Source: Bdellovibrionota bacterium (GTDB lineage Bacteria > Bdellovibrionota > Bdellovibrionia > Bdellovibrionales > JAMPXM01). From it: DNA of 56,941 bases. This document shows, piece after piece, positions 18,323 to 26,959 of the stretch; position 1 is the first letter of the stretch, and each line of letters starts with the position of its first letter. Under the pieces are notes generated by a model. The model saw only the letters and a program-made list of their open reading frames with translations. It was not told the DNA's origin and did not search any database. The translations under genes and the position numbers were made by a program. The stretch is from assembly GCA_963170185.1 (NCBI GenBank), contig CAUJGS010000066.1:1-56941 (forward strand), read 5' to 3'.

Positions 18323-19389
18323 CGTTGAATCCTTTCTACGAAGTAGTCGAACAGTCGAACAGCTTCGTGCGGACCTGGGTGACTTTCCGGGTGATACTGC
18401 ACGCTAAAGCAGAGCTTGCTCGGGCACTCGACCCCTTCTACCGATCCGTCGTTGAGATTCACATGCGTCACGCGCGCGTCCGCCGGTAGCGAGTTCGCAT
18501 CGACGGCATAACCGTGGTTCTGCGACGTCACATACACCATGTTCAATAACTCGTCGCGAACCGGGTGGTTGCTTCCACGATGGCCAAACGGAAGTTTGTA
18601 AGTCTTCGCTCCAAGAGCCAGCGACAAAATCTGATGCCCCATGCAGATACCGAACACAGGCTTCCAACCGAGAAGCGACCGCACTGTCTCGGGAGCTCCG
18701 ACAACAGCGCTTGGGTCTCCAGGTCCGTTGGAAAGCATAATGCCATCCGGGTTCCACGCACGGATTTCGTCGGCGGTGGCACGAGAAGGAAAAATCGCAA
18801 CCTCCGATGCCCGCGAGCAAAGTTCGCGCACGATGTTCTCCTTGGCACCAAAATCCATCATCGCAATGCGTGGCCCACCGCTTTTCTGACCAGGTCGTAC
18901 TTCCATGCTCTTTCGCGACACCGCGTGCACCCAGTCCGCTTCGCCCTGTTTTTTCTTGGTGATCAGCTCCATAGCAAGCTTCCGGGCCTGCTCTTCATTT
19001 TCCGCCTTCACGATCGCGCCCCAAGGTGTTCCACCTTCACGAAGCCGCAGTACGATCTCACGCGTATCGAGATCCGAGAGAACCGGAATCCCGTTTTCAG
19101 CAAGTTGCCGGCGCCAAGAGGAGTCCCGCTCCGATTGTTGAATCTCGACGCTGATGAACCCTTCGATCCACATTTTGCGAGACTCCCAAACCGCGCGATC
19201 AACCGCGTAGTTCCCTTGCATCGGAGCCGTCATCACCATGATCTGCCCGTAGTATGACGGGTCGGTGGCAATCTCTTCGTAACCAGAGTGCGAGGTATTA
19301 AAAACCACTTCTCCCGCATTCGAATCGCCGCCGCGAAACTCTCCTTGGTAGGCCTCACCTGTCTCCAAAATCAAAAAACCGCGACTCAT
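18319..19389 (-). CDS. carA: Carbamoyl-phosphate synthase small subunit (glutaminase)
   Basis: This 356-aa subunit releases ammonia from glutamine for CarB. An N-terminal CPSase domain (GFLILETGEAYQGE onward, VFNTSHSGYEEIATDPSY) is followed by a class I glutaminase domain. The nucleophile Cys lies in FGICMGHQILSLALGA, the His-Glu pair in VQYHPESHPGP. The start is ATG at 19389, 7 nt after the pyrB stop, with a Gly-rich Shine-Dalgarno-like AAGGTAGG; the longer GTG frame from 19419 would overlap pyrB. It overlaps the next gene by 4 nt. Confidence 0.96.
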   Translation of the reverse strand: MSRGFLILETGEAYQGEFRGGDSNAGEVVFNTSHSGYEEIATDPSYYGQIMVMTAPMQGNYAVDRAVWESRKMWIEGFISVEIQQSERDSSWRRQLAENGIPVLSDLDTREIVLRLREGGTPWGAIVKAENEEQARKLAMELITKKKQGEADWVHAVSRKSMEVRPGQKSGGPRIAMMDFGAKENIVRELCSRASEVAIFPSRATADEIRAWNPDGIMLSNGPGDPSAVVGAPETVRSLLGWKPVFGICMGHQILSLALGAKTYKLPFGHRGSNHPVRDELLNMVYVTSQNHGYAVDANSLPADARVTHVNLNDGSVEGVECPSKLCFSVQYHPESHPGPHEAVRLFDYFVERIQR

Positions 19390-19396
19390 CAGCTGC

Positions 19397-20371
19397 CTAC
19401 CTTTCTCCACCGATACCAAGTCCCAAAATCAAATCCAAAAGCGCGGCTCGCACGGTTACGCCATTGGTAACCTGCGCCAATACGCGACTGCGCCCATCCC
19501 GCACCACGCCCGCGGCAAACTCGACACCGTGATTGATTGGCCCAGGGTGCAGAATCACCGCACCTGGCCTCATCATATCCATGCGCTTTTCGTTCAGGCC
19601 GTAGCGGTCGTGGTAATCGCTCGCAAACTCAAGATCGAGTTCCCGAGCCTCATGCCGTTCAAGCTGCACACGAAGCCCCATCACGGCATCCGCCCAAGGC
19701 AGTCCCTCATCAAGAGACTCAAAAAACTGAAGACCGAATTCGCTCGCCAGAGCATCGCGCTGCGGCCCCTGCGGCATCATTTTCTCCGGTCCTGTTACGC
19801 CGATGCTTGCCCCGAGTTTGGTCAAGACATCAAAACCCGAACGCGCCACGCGACTGTGCAGCACATCGCCGAAGATCAAAACCTTTTTCCCCTTCAGAGT
19901 TTCCCACTCCGAACGAAGCGTGTAGGCATCCAGCAAACCTTGTGTCGGATGGGCCATTGTTCCGCTGCCCGCATTGATCACAGGAATATCCAACGTCGGG
20001 AGCAACTCATCGAGTTCTCGCGAGTTGCCGTAGCGAACAACTAAAATGTCCGGTTTCATGGCGGCAAAGTTCAAAACGGTGTCCGTCAATGTTTCGCCCT
20101 TGGAGAGCGACGAGCCCGCAGAAAGCTCCATGGTCAGCACTTGGCAACCAAGGCGATAGGCCGCCATCTGAAAACTCATCCGCGTTCTCGTGCTGGGTTC
20201 GAAGAAGAGACAGCACACCACCGGTTGTCGCATCGGCAAACCCGCCTGACGCATTTCGGGACGCGCCGGATTTACCAATGGCGCGAGCGCATCGGCTTTC
20301 AAAAAGATTTCGTCGATGTCGTTTCTAGTGAGTGTGCGGGTATCGAGAAGGGATCGACCCAAAATCGGCAT
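19397..20371 (-). CDS. pyrB: Aspartate carbamoyltransferase catalytic subunit
   Basis: Joins carbamoyl phosphate and aspartate, the first committed step of pyrimidine synthesis. The 324-aa sequence has the carbamoyl-phosphate motif FFEPSTRTRMSF (near 56-67), the conserved SLSKGETLTDT loop and HPGPINHGVEF near the C-terminus. No pyrI gene is visible nearby. It is the first gene of pyrB-carA-unknown-carB. The ATG at 20371 has no Shine-Dalgarno and lies 8 nt after a -10 element, suggesting a nearly leaderless mRNA. Confidence 0.97.
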   Translation of the reverse strand: MPILGRSLLDTRTLTRNDIDEIFLKADALAPLVNPARPEMRQAGLPMRQPVVCCLFFEPSTRTRMSFQMAAYRLGCQVLTMELSAGSSLSKGETLTDTVLNFAAMKPDILVVRYGNSRELDELLPTLDIPVINAGSGTMAHPTQGLLDAYTLRSEWETLKGKKVLIFGDVLHSRVARSGFDVLTKLGASIGVTGPEKMMPQGPQRDALASEFGLQFFESLDEGLPWADAVMGLRVQLERHEARELDLEFASDYHDRYGLNEKRMDMMRPGAVILHPGPINHGVEFAAGVVRDGRSRVLAQVTNGVTVRAALLDLILGLGIGGER

Positions 20372-20379
20372 TAGGCTGG

Positions 20380-20409
20380 ATGGTAGAACCCGAGACTCGC
20401 TGGGGTCAA
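20380..20409 (-). promoter_or_regulatory. Promoter of pyrB, positioned for a leaderless mRNA
   Basis: Minus strand TTGACC (20409-20404), an 18-bp spacer and TACCAT (20385-20380). The expected start site, about seven bases on, is only one or two bases before the pyrB ATG. No Shine-Dalgarno is present there, which supports leaderless initiation. Confidence 0.5.
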
Positions 20410-20446
20410 GGTTTCCGGGGCTCTTGAGTAAGGACTCTGAAATACT

Positions 20447-21274
20447 TTATCGAACCCTGTGAAAGAGTCGATTCCAGCGGAACTTTCCGACAGGCTTCAA
20501 GGCCGCCTCCTCAATGGGCATCGGAGGAGCCGAACTGGTCTTTTTCAATGTGTGCAGAGAAAGGGCCACCCAGGCGATTCGACTTTCGATCGCAGAGACC
20601 GGGATTGCTCCCCACTGCCGAGAATCCACACTTTCTGAACGAAAATCACCCATCAAAAACACTTCGCCGGGCGGCACAATCTGAGGGGCCAGAAAATCGG
20701 CCTCAAAAGCATCCTTTCGCCTTATGACAATATGAGTCGAAGGCGCCCCGCTCTCGTCGACCACCTGTGCCTTGGCTTCCAACTGCACGTCGAGCCCATC
20801 AAGGGCCGGCATTCCATCGAGCCCGACACGGCTAGACTCCGGAACGGCACTGAGCTCCATCGGGTCCGACGTCACACTGGCCTCGTTGATCGAAACCTTT
20901 CCGTTCTCAACAGAAACACGGTCCCCAGGAAGCGCGATCACCCGTTTCACATAAAGAGCCGCATCGCCAGGTATCCGAAAAGCCACGACATCACCGCGTT
21001 TCGGAAGGCGCTCGCCCCATGTCTGATCCGTAAACGGCACACGAACCCCATAAGATGTCTTCCAGCCCAAAATGAAATCACCCGGAATCAGGGCCGGAGC
21101 CATCGAGTCCGTTGGCACTCGGTAAACCGCCACAAAAAAAACGCGCAAGACTACGGCAACCAAAACCGCCGCTAAGATCGCCTCAGTAAACTCACCCAAA
21201 AAAGCACGTCGATATTTTTTTAGCAGTGAATGCTCACGTGCCGCCCGCTCCTGGGGCCTCTCGTTACTCGCCAT
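20447..21274 (-). CDS. lepB: Signal peptidase I, third of three tandem copies
   Basis: A membrane-bound Ser-Lys protease of 275 aa that removes signal peptides of exported proteins. One N-terminal membrane segment (about 32-50, ILAAVLVAVVLRVFFVAVY), the catalytic Ser in VPTDSMAPAL and the Lys in YVKRVIALPGD are present. Box E reads GDFRSESVDSRQWG, a little divergent from GDNR. A longer insert between the Lys box and box E distinguishes this copy. Overlaps the second copy by 11 nt; last gene of the lepA unit. Confidence 0.93.
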   Translation of the reverse strand: MASNERPQERAAREHSLLKKYRRAFLGEFTEAILAAVLVAVVLRVFFVAVYRVPTDSMAPALIPGDFILGWKTSYGVRVPFTDQTWGERLPKRGDVVAFRIPGDAALYVKRVIALPGDRVSVENGKVSINEASVTSDPMELSAVPESSRVGLDGMPALDGLDVQLEAKAQVVDESGAPSTHIVIRRKDAFEADFLAPQIVPPGEVFLMGDFRSESVDSRQWGAIPVSAIESRIAWVALSLHTLKKTSSAPPMPIEEAALKPVGKFRWNRLFHRVR

Positions 21275-22058
21275 GGCTGGCCTCGCTCACGGTCTTTTTG
21301 TCGAAATCTCCAAACATTCGCGCCCAACGAATTGAAGTTGGATCGCACACACGCGGCAGTCCCGAAATCGAAGACTCGCAGCTCAGCCAAATCCCCTGCG
21401 CTCGTCCCAAAAGCTCATCGCGACGGAGCGTCCCCCACTCACGCGTGTCGGCGGACTCGTGGCGATTGTCGCCAAAAAGGGCAAGCTCCCCGTCCGGAAC
21501 CGTGACCGCGAAAACCACCGGGTCGATATTCAAACTATCCCCCAGATCATCATAGATACGCGATGTCTGAATAATATGCGCCGATGCCGATTGCCCCATA
21601 CCTTCTGGGCAAGCCTCCTCGAGGACATGATAGCGTTCGGATTCACCAAGCTTGCGGGTCGCCAAAACCTCGTCGTTCACACGAACCCGGCCGCTTTCCA
21701 GTAGCTCCACCGTATCGCCGGGAAGGCCGATAACTCGCTTGATAACAAATTGCCCCGCGTGGGTTTTGGAGCGAAAGACAACCACATCACAACGCTTCGG
21801 CAGGTCTCGCTTCCAGATCCACTGACTGCTAAATGGCAAACGCACACCGTAGGCGAACTTGTTCACGTAAATGTAGTCGAGAATCTTAAGCGTCGGCAGC
21901 ATGCTGCCCGAAGGGATCACGTAGGGTTCAAACAACGCCCACCGGAAGGCCAATAAAACGACCACCGACAAGAAGAACGAAACAAGAGCTTGAGTCCATG
22001 TGCCTTGCTGATTTTGTTTCGCATCGGCCTGCTTGTCTGATCCGCTTGCTTCCGTCAT
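21264..22058 (-). CDS. lepB: Signal peptidase I, second of three tandem copies
   Basis: 264 aa, one membrane segment (about 24-42), catalytic Ser in VIPSGSMLPTL, catalytic Lys in FVIKRVIGLPGD and box E GDNRHESADTREWG. All active-site parts are present, so it should be functional. It lies 17 nt after the first copy and overlaps the third. Sequence differs clearly from both neighbours outside the motifs, so the three are old duplicates rather than a recent amplification. Confidence 0.94.
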   Translation of the reverse strand: MTEASGSDKQADAKQNQQGTWTQALVSFFLSVVVLLAFRWALFEPYVIPSGSMLPTLKILDYIYVNKFAYGVRLPFSSQWIWKRDLPKRCDVVVFRSKTHAGQFVIKRVIGLPGDTVELLESGRVRVNDEVLATRKLGESERYHVLEEACPEGMGQSASAHIIQTSRIYDDLGDSLNIDPVVFAVTVPDGELALFGDNRHESADTREWGTLRRDELLGRAQGIWLSCESSISGLPRVCDPTSIRWARMFGDFDKKTVSEASHGE

Positions 22059-22075
22059 GCCCTTAAGCCCTATCC

Positions 22076-22915
22076 CTAGTTCACCGAATGAAACAATCGG
22101 CGCCAGCGAATACTAGAAGGTGAACAGAGAAAGCGGGCGCTTTCCATCGTGCGGTCGCACGAGAGCCACACAAACATCGCTCGTCCGAGAATGTTCTCCA
22201 TCGGTAAAAACGGTGACGACTGCCAACGACGGCTATCATGCGAGTTGTCCCGGTTGTCGCCCATCACGAAGAGATGCCCCTCTGGTACCACCCAAGGCCC
22301 GGCCGAACGCCCGTAGCCGCCGTCTTTTCGCAACAAGACCGAGTGTGTCTTCTCGCCAAGTCTCTCGGCAAAGTGATCGTAGTTTTCCTTGGAGTCCGTG
22401 GCGTATAGCGGATTTTGAAAATCCTCTTGGCCGAAGTTCGACGGCGAGAGCATCTCCCAGTCGTCTTGGTCTCCGGGTTGAGTCATCTCGACAGCTTGGT
22501 CGTTGATATAAAGTCGTCCGTTTTCGTACAGAATGCGATCTCCGGGAAGACCGACGATTCGCTTGATGAAAAACGTCTCTTTGTTCTCGGGATACTTAAA
22601 GACGATGACTTCACCACGTGCCGGCTGTTTGAACTGCCAGAGCCACTTTTCGGTAAACGGAACTCGCACACCGTAGACGAGTTTATTCACAAAAATGTGG
22701 TCGTGAATCAAAAGCGACGGCAGCATCGAGGCCGACGGAATCACGTATGCTTCGATCAGCCCCCAACGAATCACCAGTGCCAAAAGGATGGCAAAAATGA
22801 ACGAGCCCCCACCCTCCGTGAACTCGCGAAATCGCGAGCGAGGAGCGGGCGCCATCTCGTTTTCTGGTGTGACAGGTTGGGATGCTTGATTCTCGTCGCC
22901 AGTATCTTTCGCCAT
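22076..22915 (-). CDS. lepB: Signal peptidase I, first of three tandem copies
   Basis: 279 aa with a Pro/charged N-terminus, a membrane segment (about 36-54, FIFAILLALVIRWGLIEAY), catalytic Ser in VIPSASMLPSL, catalytic Lys in FFIKRIVGLPGD and box E GDNRDNSHDSRRWQ. It starts 3 nt after the lepA stop, the classical lepA-lepB pair, and is therefore the likely housekeeping copy. Confidence 0.95.
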   Translation of the reverse strand: MAKDTGDENQASQPVTPENEMAPAPRSRFREFTEGGGSFIFAILLALVIRWGLIEAYVIPSASMLPSLLIHDHIFVNKLVYGVRVPFTEKWLWQFKQPARGEVIVFKYPENKETFFIKRIVGLPGDRILYENGRLYINDQAVEMTQPGDQDDWEMLSPSNFGQEDFQNPLYATDSKENYDHFAERLGEKTHSVLLRKDGGYGRSAGPWVVPEGHLFVMGDNRDNSHDSRRWQSSPFLPMENILGRAMFVWLSCDRTMESARFLCSPSSIRWRRLFHSVN

Positions 22916-22918
22916 CGA

Positions 22919-24721
22919 CTAATCTTCCACTTTCAAAATTGCGAGGAAGGCTTCCTGCGGAAGCTCGACCGAACCGATCTGCTTCATGCGCTTTTTCCCT
23001 TCCTTCTGTTTCTCAAGAAGCTTTCGCTTACGCGAGATATCGCCACCGTAACACTTCGCCGTCACGTCCTTGCGAAGCGCACTCAGCGTTTCCCGAGCCA
23101 CGATTTTGGAACCGATCGCAGCCTGAATCGCGACTTGGTACTGTTGACGCGGAATCAGTTCGCGCATCTTTTCAACCAACGCACGACCACGGGTTTGCGC
23201 TTTGGAGCGATGAACGATCAACGAAAGCGCGTCGACCGGTTCGCTGTTGATAAGAACATCCAGCTTCACAAGGTCCGATTCTTCAAAACCGACGACCTCG
23301 TACTCCATCGAAGCGTAGCCCTTGGTGACTGATTTCAAACGGTCATAAAAGTCCATGACGATTTCATTCATCGGGATTCGGTACTCGATCATCACCTTTT
23401 TCTCAGTGACGTAGTCCATCTTCACCTGCACACCGCGCTTGTCTTCGCAGAGCTTTAAGATGTTCCCGATGAATTCGCTCGGCGTGTGTACAACAACTCG
23501 CACGATCGGCTCTTCGGTGCGGATGATCTTGGTCGGATCCGGCATGTGGGCCGGGTTCTCAAGATCTCTGGTGATCTCGTCTGTGGTCGTGATCTTGTAA
23601 ACAACTGTCGGCGCCGTCGTGATGAGATTTAAACCAAACTCACGCTCAAGCCGCTCTTGCACGATCTCCATATGCAAAAGTCCCAAGAAACCGCAGCGAT
23701 AACCAAATCCCAGAGCGGCCGATTTTTCCACTTCATAGGTCAGCGAGGAGTCGTTGAGGACGAGTTTTTCGAGCGCGTCCTTCAACTGCTCGTAATCGCT
23801 GGCGACAACTGGAAAGATTCCCGAAAAGACCATCGGCGTGACGCGTTTGAAACCAGCCAACGGTGCCGTCGCAGGTTTCTTTGCCGTCGTAACCGTATCG
23901 CCGACTTTGACGTCGCGAATGTCCTTGATTCCGCAAATGATGAAACCCACCTCGCCAGCGCCAAGAGCAGCGCTCTCAAGCGGAAACGGCGCGTACACAC
24001 CAAGTTTGAGAACTTCGTATTCACGGTCTGTCGCCATGAACTTGATACGGTCACCCTTGCGAAGTGTTCCTTCCATCACGCGCACCAAAATGACGACGCC
24101 TTGGTACGAGTCAAACCACGAATCAAAAATCAACGACCGAAGCGCGCCCTCGCGCTCACCCTTAGGTGGCGGAACTTTTTTGATGATCGCTTCCAAGATC
24201 TCTTTGATCCCGATCTTTTCCTTCGCGCTCGCCATGACGGCTTCACTGGCGTCGAGTCCGATGGTCTCTTCGATCTGTTTTTTGACTCCGTCCGGATCGG
24301 CCGACGGAAGATCGATCTTATTTAAAACCGGTACGATCTCGAGATTGTTCTCGAGCGCCAAATACACGTTCGCCAGCGTCTGCGCCTCGACACCTTGAGC
24401 CGCATCGACCACCAAGATCGCACCCTCACAAGCCGCGAGACTGCGCGAAACTTCGTAGCTGAAGTCGACGTGCCCGGGAGTGTCGATCAAATTGATCTGG
24501 TACACTTTCCCATCATCCGCCTTGTACATCAGACGAACCGTCTGCGCCTTGATCGTGATCCCACGTTCGCGCTCAAGCTCCATATTGTCGAGAAACTGCG
24601 CCTTCATTTCGCGGTCAGAAAGTGAGCCCGTATAATGAAGAAGGCCATCGGCCAACGTCGACTTGCCGTGGTCGATATGAGCGATGATCGAGAAATTACG
24701 AATGAGGGATTGATCGTGCAT
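22919..24721 (-). CDS. lepA: Elongation factor 4 (LepA) GTPase
   Basis: A ribosome-associated GTPase of about 600 aa that affects initiation and back-translocation. GTP motifs are AHIDHGKST (G1), DTPGHVDF (G3) and [10 protein letters not shown] (G4). The C-terminal LepA-specific domain ends with [22 protein letters not shown]. The start is taken at the ATG at 24721 ([15 protein letters not shown]); the TTG at 24730 is less likely. It follows the RHH gene by 16 nt and heads the lepA-lepB-lepB-lepB run. Confidence 0.97.
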   Translation of the reverse strand: MHDQSLIRNFSIIAHIDHGKSTLADGLLHYTGSLSDREMKAQFLDNMELERERGITIKAQTVRLMYKADDGKVYQINLIDTPGHVDFSYEVSRSLAACEGAILVVDAAQGVEAQTLANVYLALENNLEIVPVLNKIDLPSADPDGVKKQIEETIGLDASEAVMASAKEKIGIKEILEAIIKKVPPPKGEREGALRSLIFDSWFDSYQGVVILVRVMEGTLRKGDRIKFMATDREYEVLKLGVYAPFPLESAALGAGEVGFIICGIKDIRDVKVGDTVTTAKKPATAPLAGFKRVTPMVFSGIFPVVASDYEQLKDALEKLVLNDSSLTYEVEKSAALGFGYRCGFLGLLHMEIVQERLEREFGLNLITTAPTVVYKITTTDEITRDLENPAHMPDPTKIIRTEEPIVRVVVHTPSEFIGNILKLCEDKRGVQVKMDYVTEKKVMIEYRIPMNEIVMDFYDRLKSVTKGYASMEYEVVGFEESDLVKLDVLINSEPVDALSLIVHRSKAQTRGRALVEKMRELIPRQQYQVAIQAAIGSKIVARETLSALRKDVTAKCYGGDISRKRKLLEKQKEGKKRMKQIGSVELPQEAFLAILKVED

Positions 24722-24737
24722 AATGTCCAAGTAGTTT

Positions 24738-25055
24738 CTATCTCATTTTGTTCAATTGCGAGGAATCATTTAAAAAGCCAAGCTGTCCCGGGAGAACGGA
24801 TGCGTGCTTCTCGAGCACGAGATCAATCCCCTCGCGAATGAACTCCGCAATCGGCACGCGCGTGCGACGGTTGAGTTCTTTCAACAGATTCTGTTGCTCT
24901 TCCGTGATGTACACCGTGGTCGCGATTTTTTTTGAACGATTGGCTGGTTCGCGACTGATAGCCTCGCGATGGGCCGACCCGTTGCGGGCGTCTGCTATCG
25001 CGCCCGCTGTCGAGCCAGTCGGCGAGCCCGTTATCGCGTCCGACATTGTGTCCAT
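24738..25055 (-). CDS. Ribbon-helix-helix (CopG/Arc-type) DNA-binding protein
   Basis: About 105 aa. Residues from about 45 ([16 protein letters not shown], then [19 protein letters not shown]) match a ribbon-helix-helix fold, with TTVYI as the DNA-contacting strand. The N-terminal 40 residues are low in complexity and the C-terminus is short. ATG at 25055 is chosen because GAGGGGGG lies 7 nt upstream. It lies between metK and lepA. A 13-bp-arm palindrome just upstream (25114-25144) is the obvious candidate operator, suggesting autoregulation. No toxin gene is adjacent, so an antitoxin role is not supported. Confidence 0.85.
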   Translation of the reverse strand: MDTMSDAITGSPTGSTAGAIADARNGSAHREAISREPANRSKKIATTVYITEEQQNLLKELNRRTRVPIAEFIREGIDLVLEKHASVLPGQLGFLNDSSQLNKMR

Positions 25056-25113
25056 TGTGAATCCCCCCTCATTTAAGTCCAAATGAACCCCGGAGGAGGA
25101 GTAGTCGACCTTC

Positions 25114-25144
25114 CGATATATGGCAACCGTATGTTGCCATATAT
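25114..25144. promoter_or_regulatory. Perfect palindrome, likely operator of the RHH gene
   Basis: GATATATGGCAAC (25114-25126), loop CGTAT, GTTGCCATATATC (25132-25144): two perfect 13-bp arms about 60-90 bp upstream of the RHH start and 31 bp after the metK stop. There is no T-run, so a terminator is unlikely. RHH proteins bind short repeats symmetrically, and autorepression is common in the family; direct binding is inferred. Confidence 0.65.
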
Positions 25145-25174
25145 CCGTGGCACTCAGTTCAACTAAGCAGCAGA

Positions 25175-26347
25175 CTATCGCGTCAGTGTCTTAACAACAT
25201 CTTTCAGCGCGTCGACCTGATCCACCTTTTCCCATGTAAACTGAGCATCCGAACGGCCGAAGTGACCGTAGGCAGCCGTTTTCAGGTAACGAGGCTTTAA
25301 GAGATCGTAACGCTCGACAATCGCCGCTGGTTTGAGGCTCCAAATCTCGCGGACTGCTTTTGCCAGCAGCTCACCGCCGACTTGGCTTGTGCCGTAGTCA
25401 TTGACCATCAAAGAAACCGGCTCAGCAAGACCGATTGCATACGCCACCTGCACCAGGCAACGCTCAGCAAGGCCCGCGGCCACGATATTCTTTGCGATGT
25501 GACGAGCGGCATAGGCGGCCGAACGGTCGACCTTCGAAGGGTCTTTTCCAGAGAACGCGCCACCGCCGTGAGCCCCGTGACCGCCGTACGTGTCGACGAT
25601 GATCTTGCGACCCGTGAGACCACAGTCACCGTGCGGGCCACCGACAACGAATCGGCCCGTGGGGTTGATGTGGAACTTTGTTTTCGCGTCGAGCCAGTTT
25701 GCAGGAATCGTTTTACGAATAACTTCGTCGATCACGTAAGAGCGAAGCGTTTCGTTTTTCACATCGGGCGTATGCTGAGTTGAGACAACAACCGCATCAA
25801 CACGCTTCACCTTGCCGTCGGCGTACTCGACAGTGACCTGGCTCTTGGCATCCGGCCATAGAAAGTCGACCTTCTTCGATTTTCTCGCCGTTGCGAGGTT
25901 CTCAAGAATCTTGTGCGACATCGCAATCGAAAGCGGCATGAACTCCGGCGTTTCGTTGACCGCATAACCAAACATCAAGCCTTGATCGCCAGCGCCCTGC
26001 TCGCCTGCGAGCGAAGTGTCCGCGTTGACTCCTTGAGCGATATCAGGCGACTGCTTCCCAAGCGTCACCATGACCGCGCACGAGTTGCCATCAAAACCCT
26101 TTTCACCGCTATCGTAGCCGATATCTTTCACGACCTTGCGAACAACGTCCGGAACGTTCACCTGAGCCGTGGTGGTGACTTCTCCTGCGACAACCGCGAC
26201 ACCTGTCGTGACCAAAGTTTCACAGGCGACGCGTGCCTTTGGGTCCTGAGCAAGCATGGCATCGAGAACCGCATCGCTGATCTGATCGGCGACTTTATCG
26301 GGGTGACCTTCGGAAACAGATTCACTGGTGAACAGATAGTTTTTCAT
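25175..26347 (-). CDS. metK: S-adenosylmethionine synthetase
   Basis: Makes SAM from methionine and ATP. 390 aa with [21 protein letters not shown] at the N-terminus (split motif His and Asp), [12 protein letters not shown] (signature hexapeptide region) and [19 protein letters not shown]. Length is normal. The ATG at 26347 lies 7 nt after a possible -10 element with no usable Shine-Dalgarno, like pyrB. It is preceded by the hpf terminator and followed by the RHH gene. Confidence 0.97.
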   Translation of the reverse strand: MKNYLFTSESVSEGHPDKVADQISDAVLDAMLAQDPKARVACETLVTTGVAVVAGEVTTTAQVNVPDVVRKVVKDIGYDSGEKGFDGNSCAVMVTLGKQSPDIAQGVNADTSLAGEQGAGDQGLMFGYAVNETPEFMPLSIAMSHKILENLATARKSKKVDFLWPDAKSQVTVEYADGKVKRVDAVVVSTQHTPDVKNETLRSYVIDEVIRKTIPANWLDAKTKFHINPTGRFVVGGPHGDCGLTGRKIIVDTYGGHGAHGGGAFSGKDPSKVDRSAAYAARHIAKNIVAAGLAERCLVQVAYAIGLAEPVSLMVNDYGTSQVGGELLAKAVREIWSLKPAAIVERYDLLKPRYLKTAAYGHFGRSDAQFTWEKVDQVDALKDVVKTLTR

Positions 26348-26354
26348 GCCCCAA

Positions 26355-26384
26355 GTGCTATCAGAGCCGAGCGAGCAGGGTCAA
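26355..26384 (-). promoter_or_regulatory. Possible metK promoter, nearly leaderless layout
   Basis: Minus strand TTGACC (26384-26379), an 18-bp spacer and TAGCAC (26360-26355), overlapping GATAGC, which could be the -10 with a 16-bp spacer. Either way transcription would begin within about two bases of the ATG. The -10 is weak, so confidence is modest. No SAM riboswitch is recognisable in this short gap. Confidence 0.4.
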
Positions 26385-26421
26385 ACGAAACGACCGACCG
26401 GGGGATCCCCACGGTCGGTCG
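26382..26421 (-). terminator. Intrinsic terminator after hpf
   Basis: Minus strand CGACCGACCG (26421-26412) pairs perfectly with CGGTCGGTCG (26400-26391) around a GGGGATCCCC-containing loop, followed by TTTCGTTT (26390-26383). It ends the hpf transcript 32 nt after its stop and separates it from metK. Confidence 0.75.
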
Positions 26422-26453
26422 CCTAAGCGGATTGGAAGCCGGGTGCCAAAACA

Positions 26454-26837
26454 CTACCCCGCCTTCTTGTACTCCTTCGTGTAGTCCACTTCGAGCTGAG
26501 GATTGAGCTGAGCAAGCTTCCCTTCGGCCGACTTCTCAGGCCGTCTATGGTTGATGTCGTGCTGGCGTCGGCGCTCTTTTGAAAGCTGGCGCTGCAGCTT
26601 ATTCACGCACATTTCGACCGAACGGTAGAAGTCGTCGGAAACAGAGTTGGCCTTGTACTTCCTTCGCCCCTCTTGGAGCGTCACCTCGATTGAACACTCG
26701 TGACGCACCATTGATACCACCACGTGGACTCCCATCGGATTCATCTCAAAACGCTCGAGTTTTTCGAGCCTCTCTCGCATGTAGATCATCAACAAGTCCG
26801 AGGAGTCTACGTTGCGAAACGCGAAGTCGACCTTCAT
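26454..26837 (-). CDS. hpf: Ribosome hibernation-promoting factor (HPF/RaiA family)
   Basis: 127 aa, with the beta-alpha-beta-beta-beta-alpha core of the family (MKVDFAFRNVDSSDLLMIYMRERLEKLERF to the helix VEMCVNKLQRQLSKERRRQHD). It binds the decoding centre and stabilises inactive ribosomes in stationary phase. It lacks the large C-terminal dimerisation domain of long HPF but has a 20-residue charged tail. It lies downstream of rpoN and rny, keeping the rpoN-hpf association known in Proteobacteria. The 122-bp gap upstream to rny shows no convincing promoter. Confidence 0.9.
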   Translation of the reverse strand: MKVDFAFRNVDSSDLLMIYMRERLEKLERFEMNPMGVHVVVSMVRHECSIEVTLQEGRRKYKANSVSDDFYRSVEMCVNKLQRQLSKERRRQHDINHRRPEKSAEGKLAQLNPQLEVDYTKEYKKAG

Positions 26838-26959
26838 GTCCTGATTCCTTTCTTCATTAATCGTCTGCCTTTCTCATCGGACAAACGACCAGAAAACTGG
26901 ACCTCGGACTTGAGCGCGGATACGGAATCTCAAAATGAGACACCAAACTGATGGAATTA

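Noticed and set aside
24738-25055. RHH protein as an antitoxin of a toxin-antitoxin pair
   Set aside because: Neighbours are metK and lepA; no small toxin gene overlaps or follows.
25114-25144. Sigma-54 reading of the TGGCA...TTGC within the palindrome
   Set aside because: The GG-to-GC spacing is two bases too long; an operator is a better explanation.
26348-26453. SAM or SAH riboswitch upstream of metK
   Set aside because: The gap is filled by a terminator hairpin for hpf and a promoter; no riboswitch core is recognisable.
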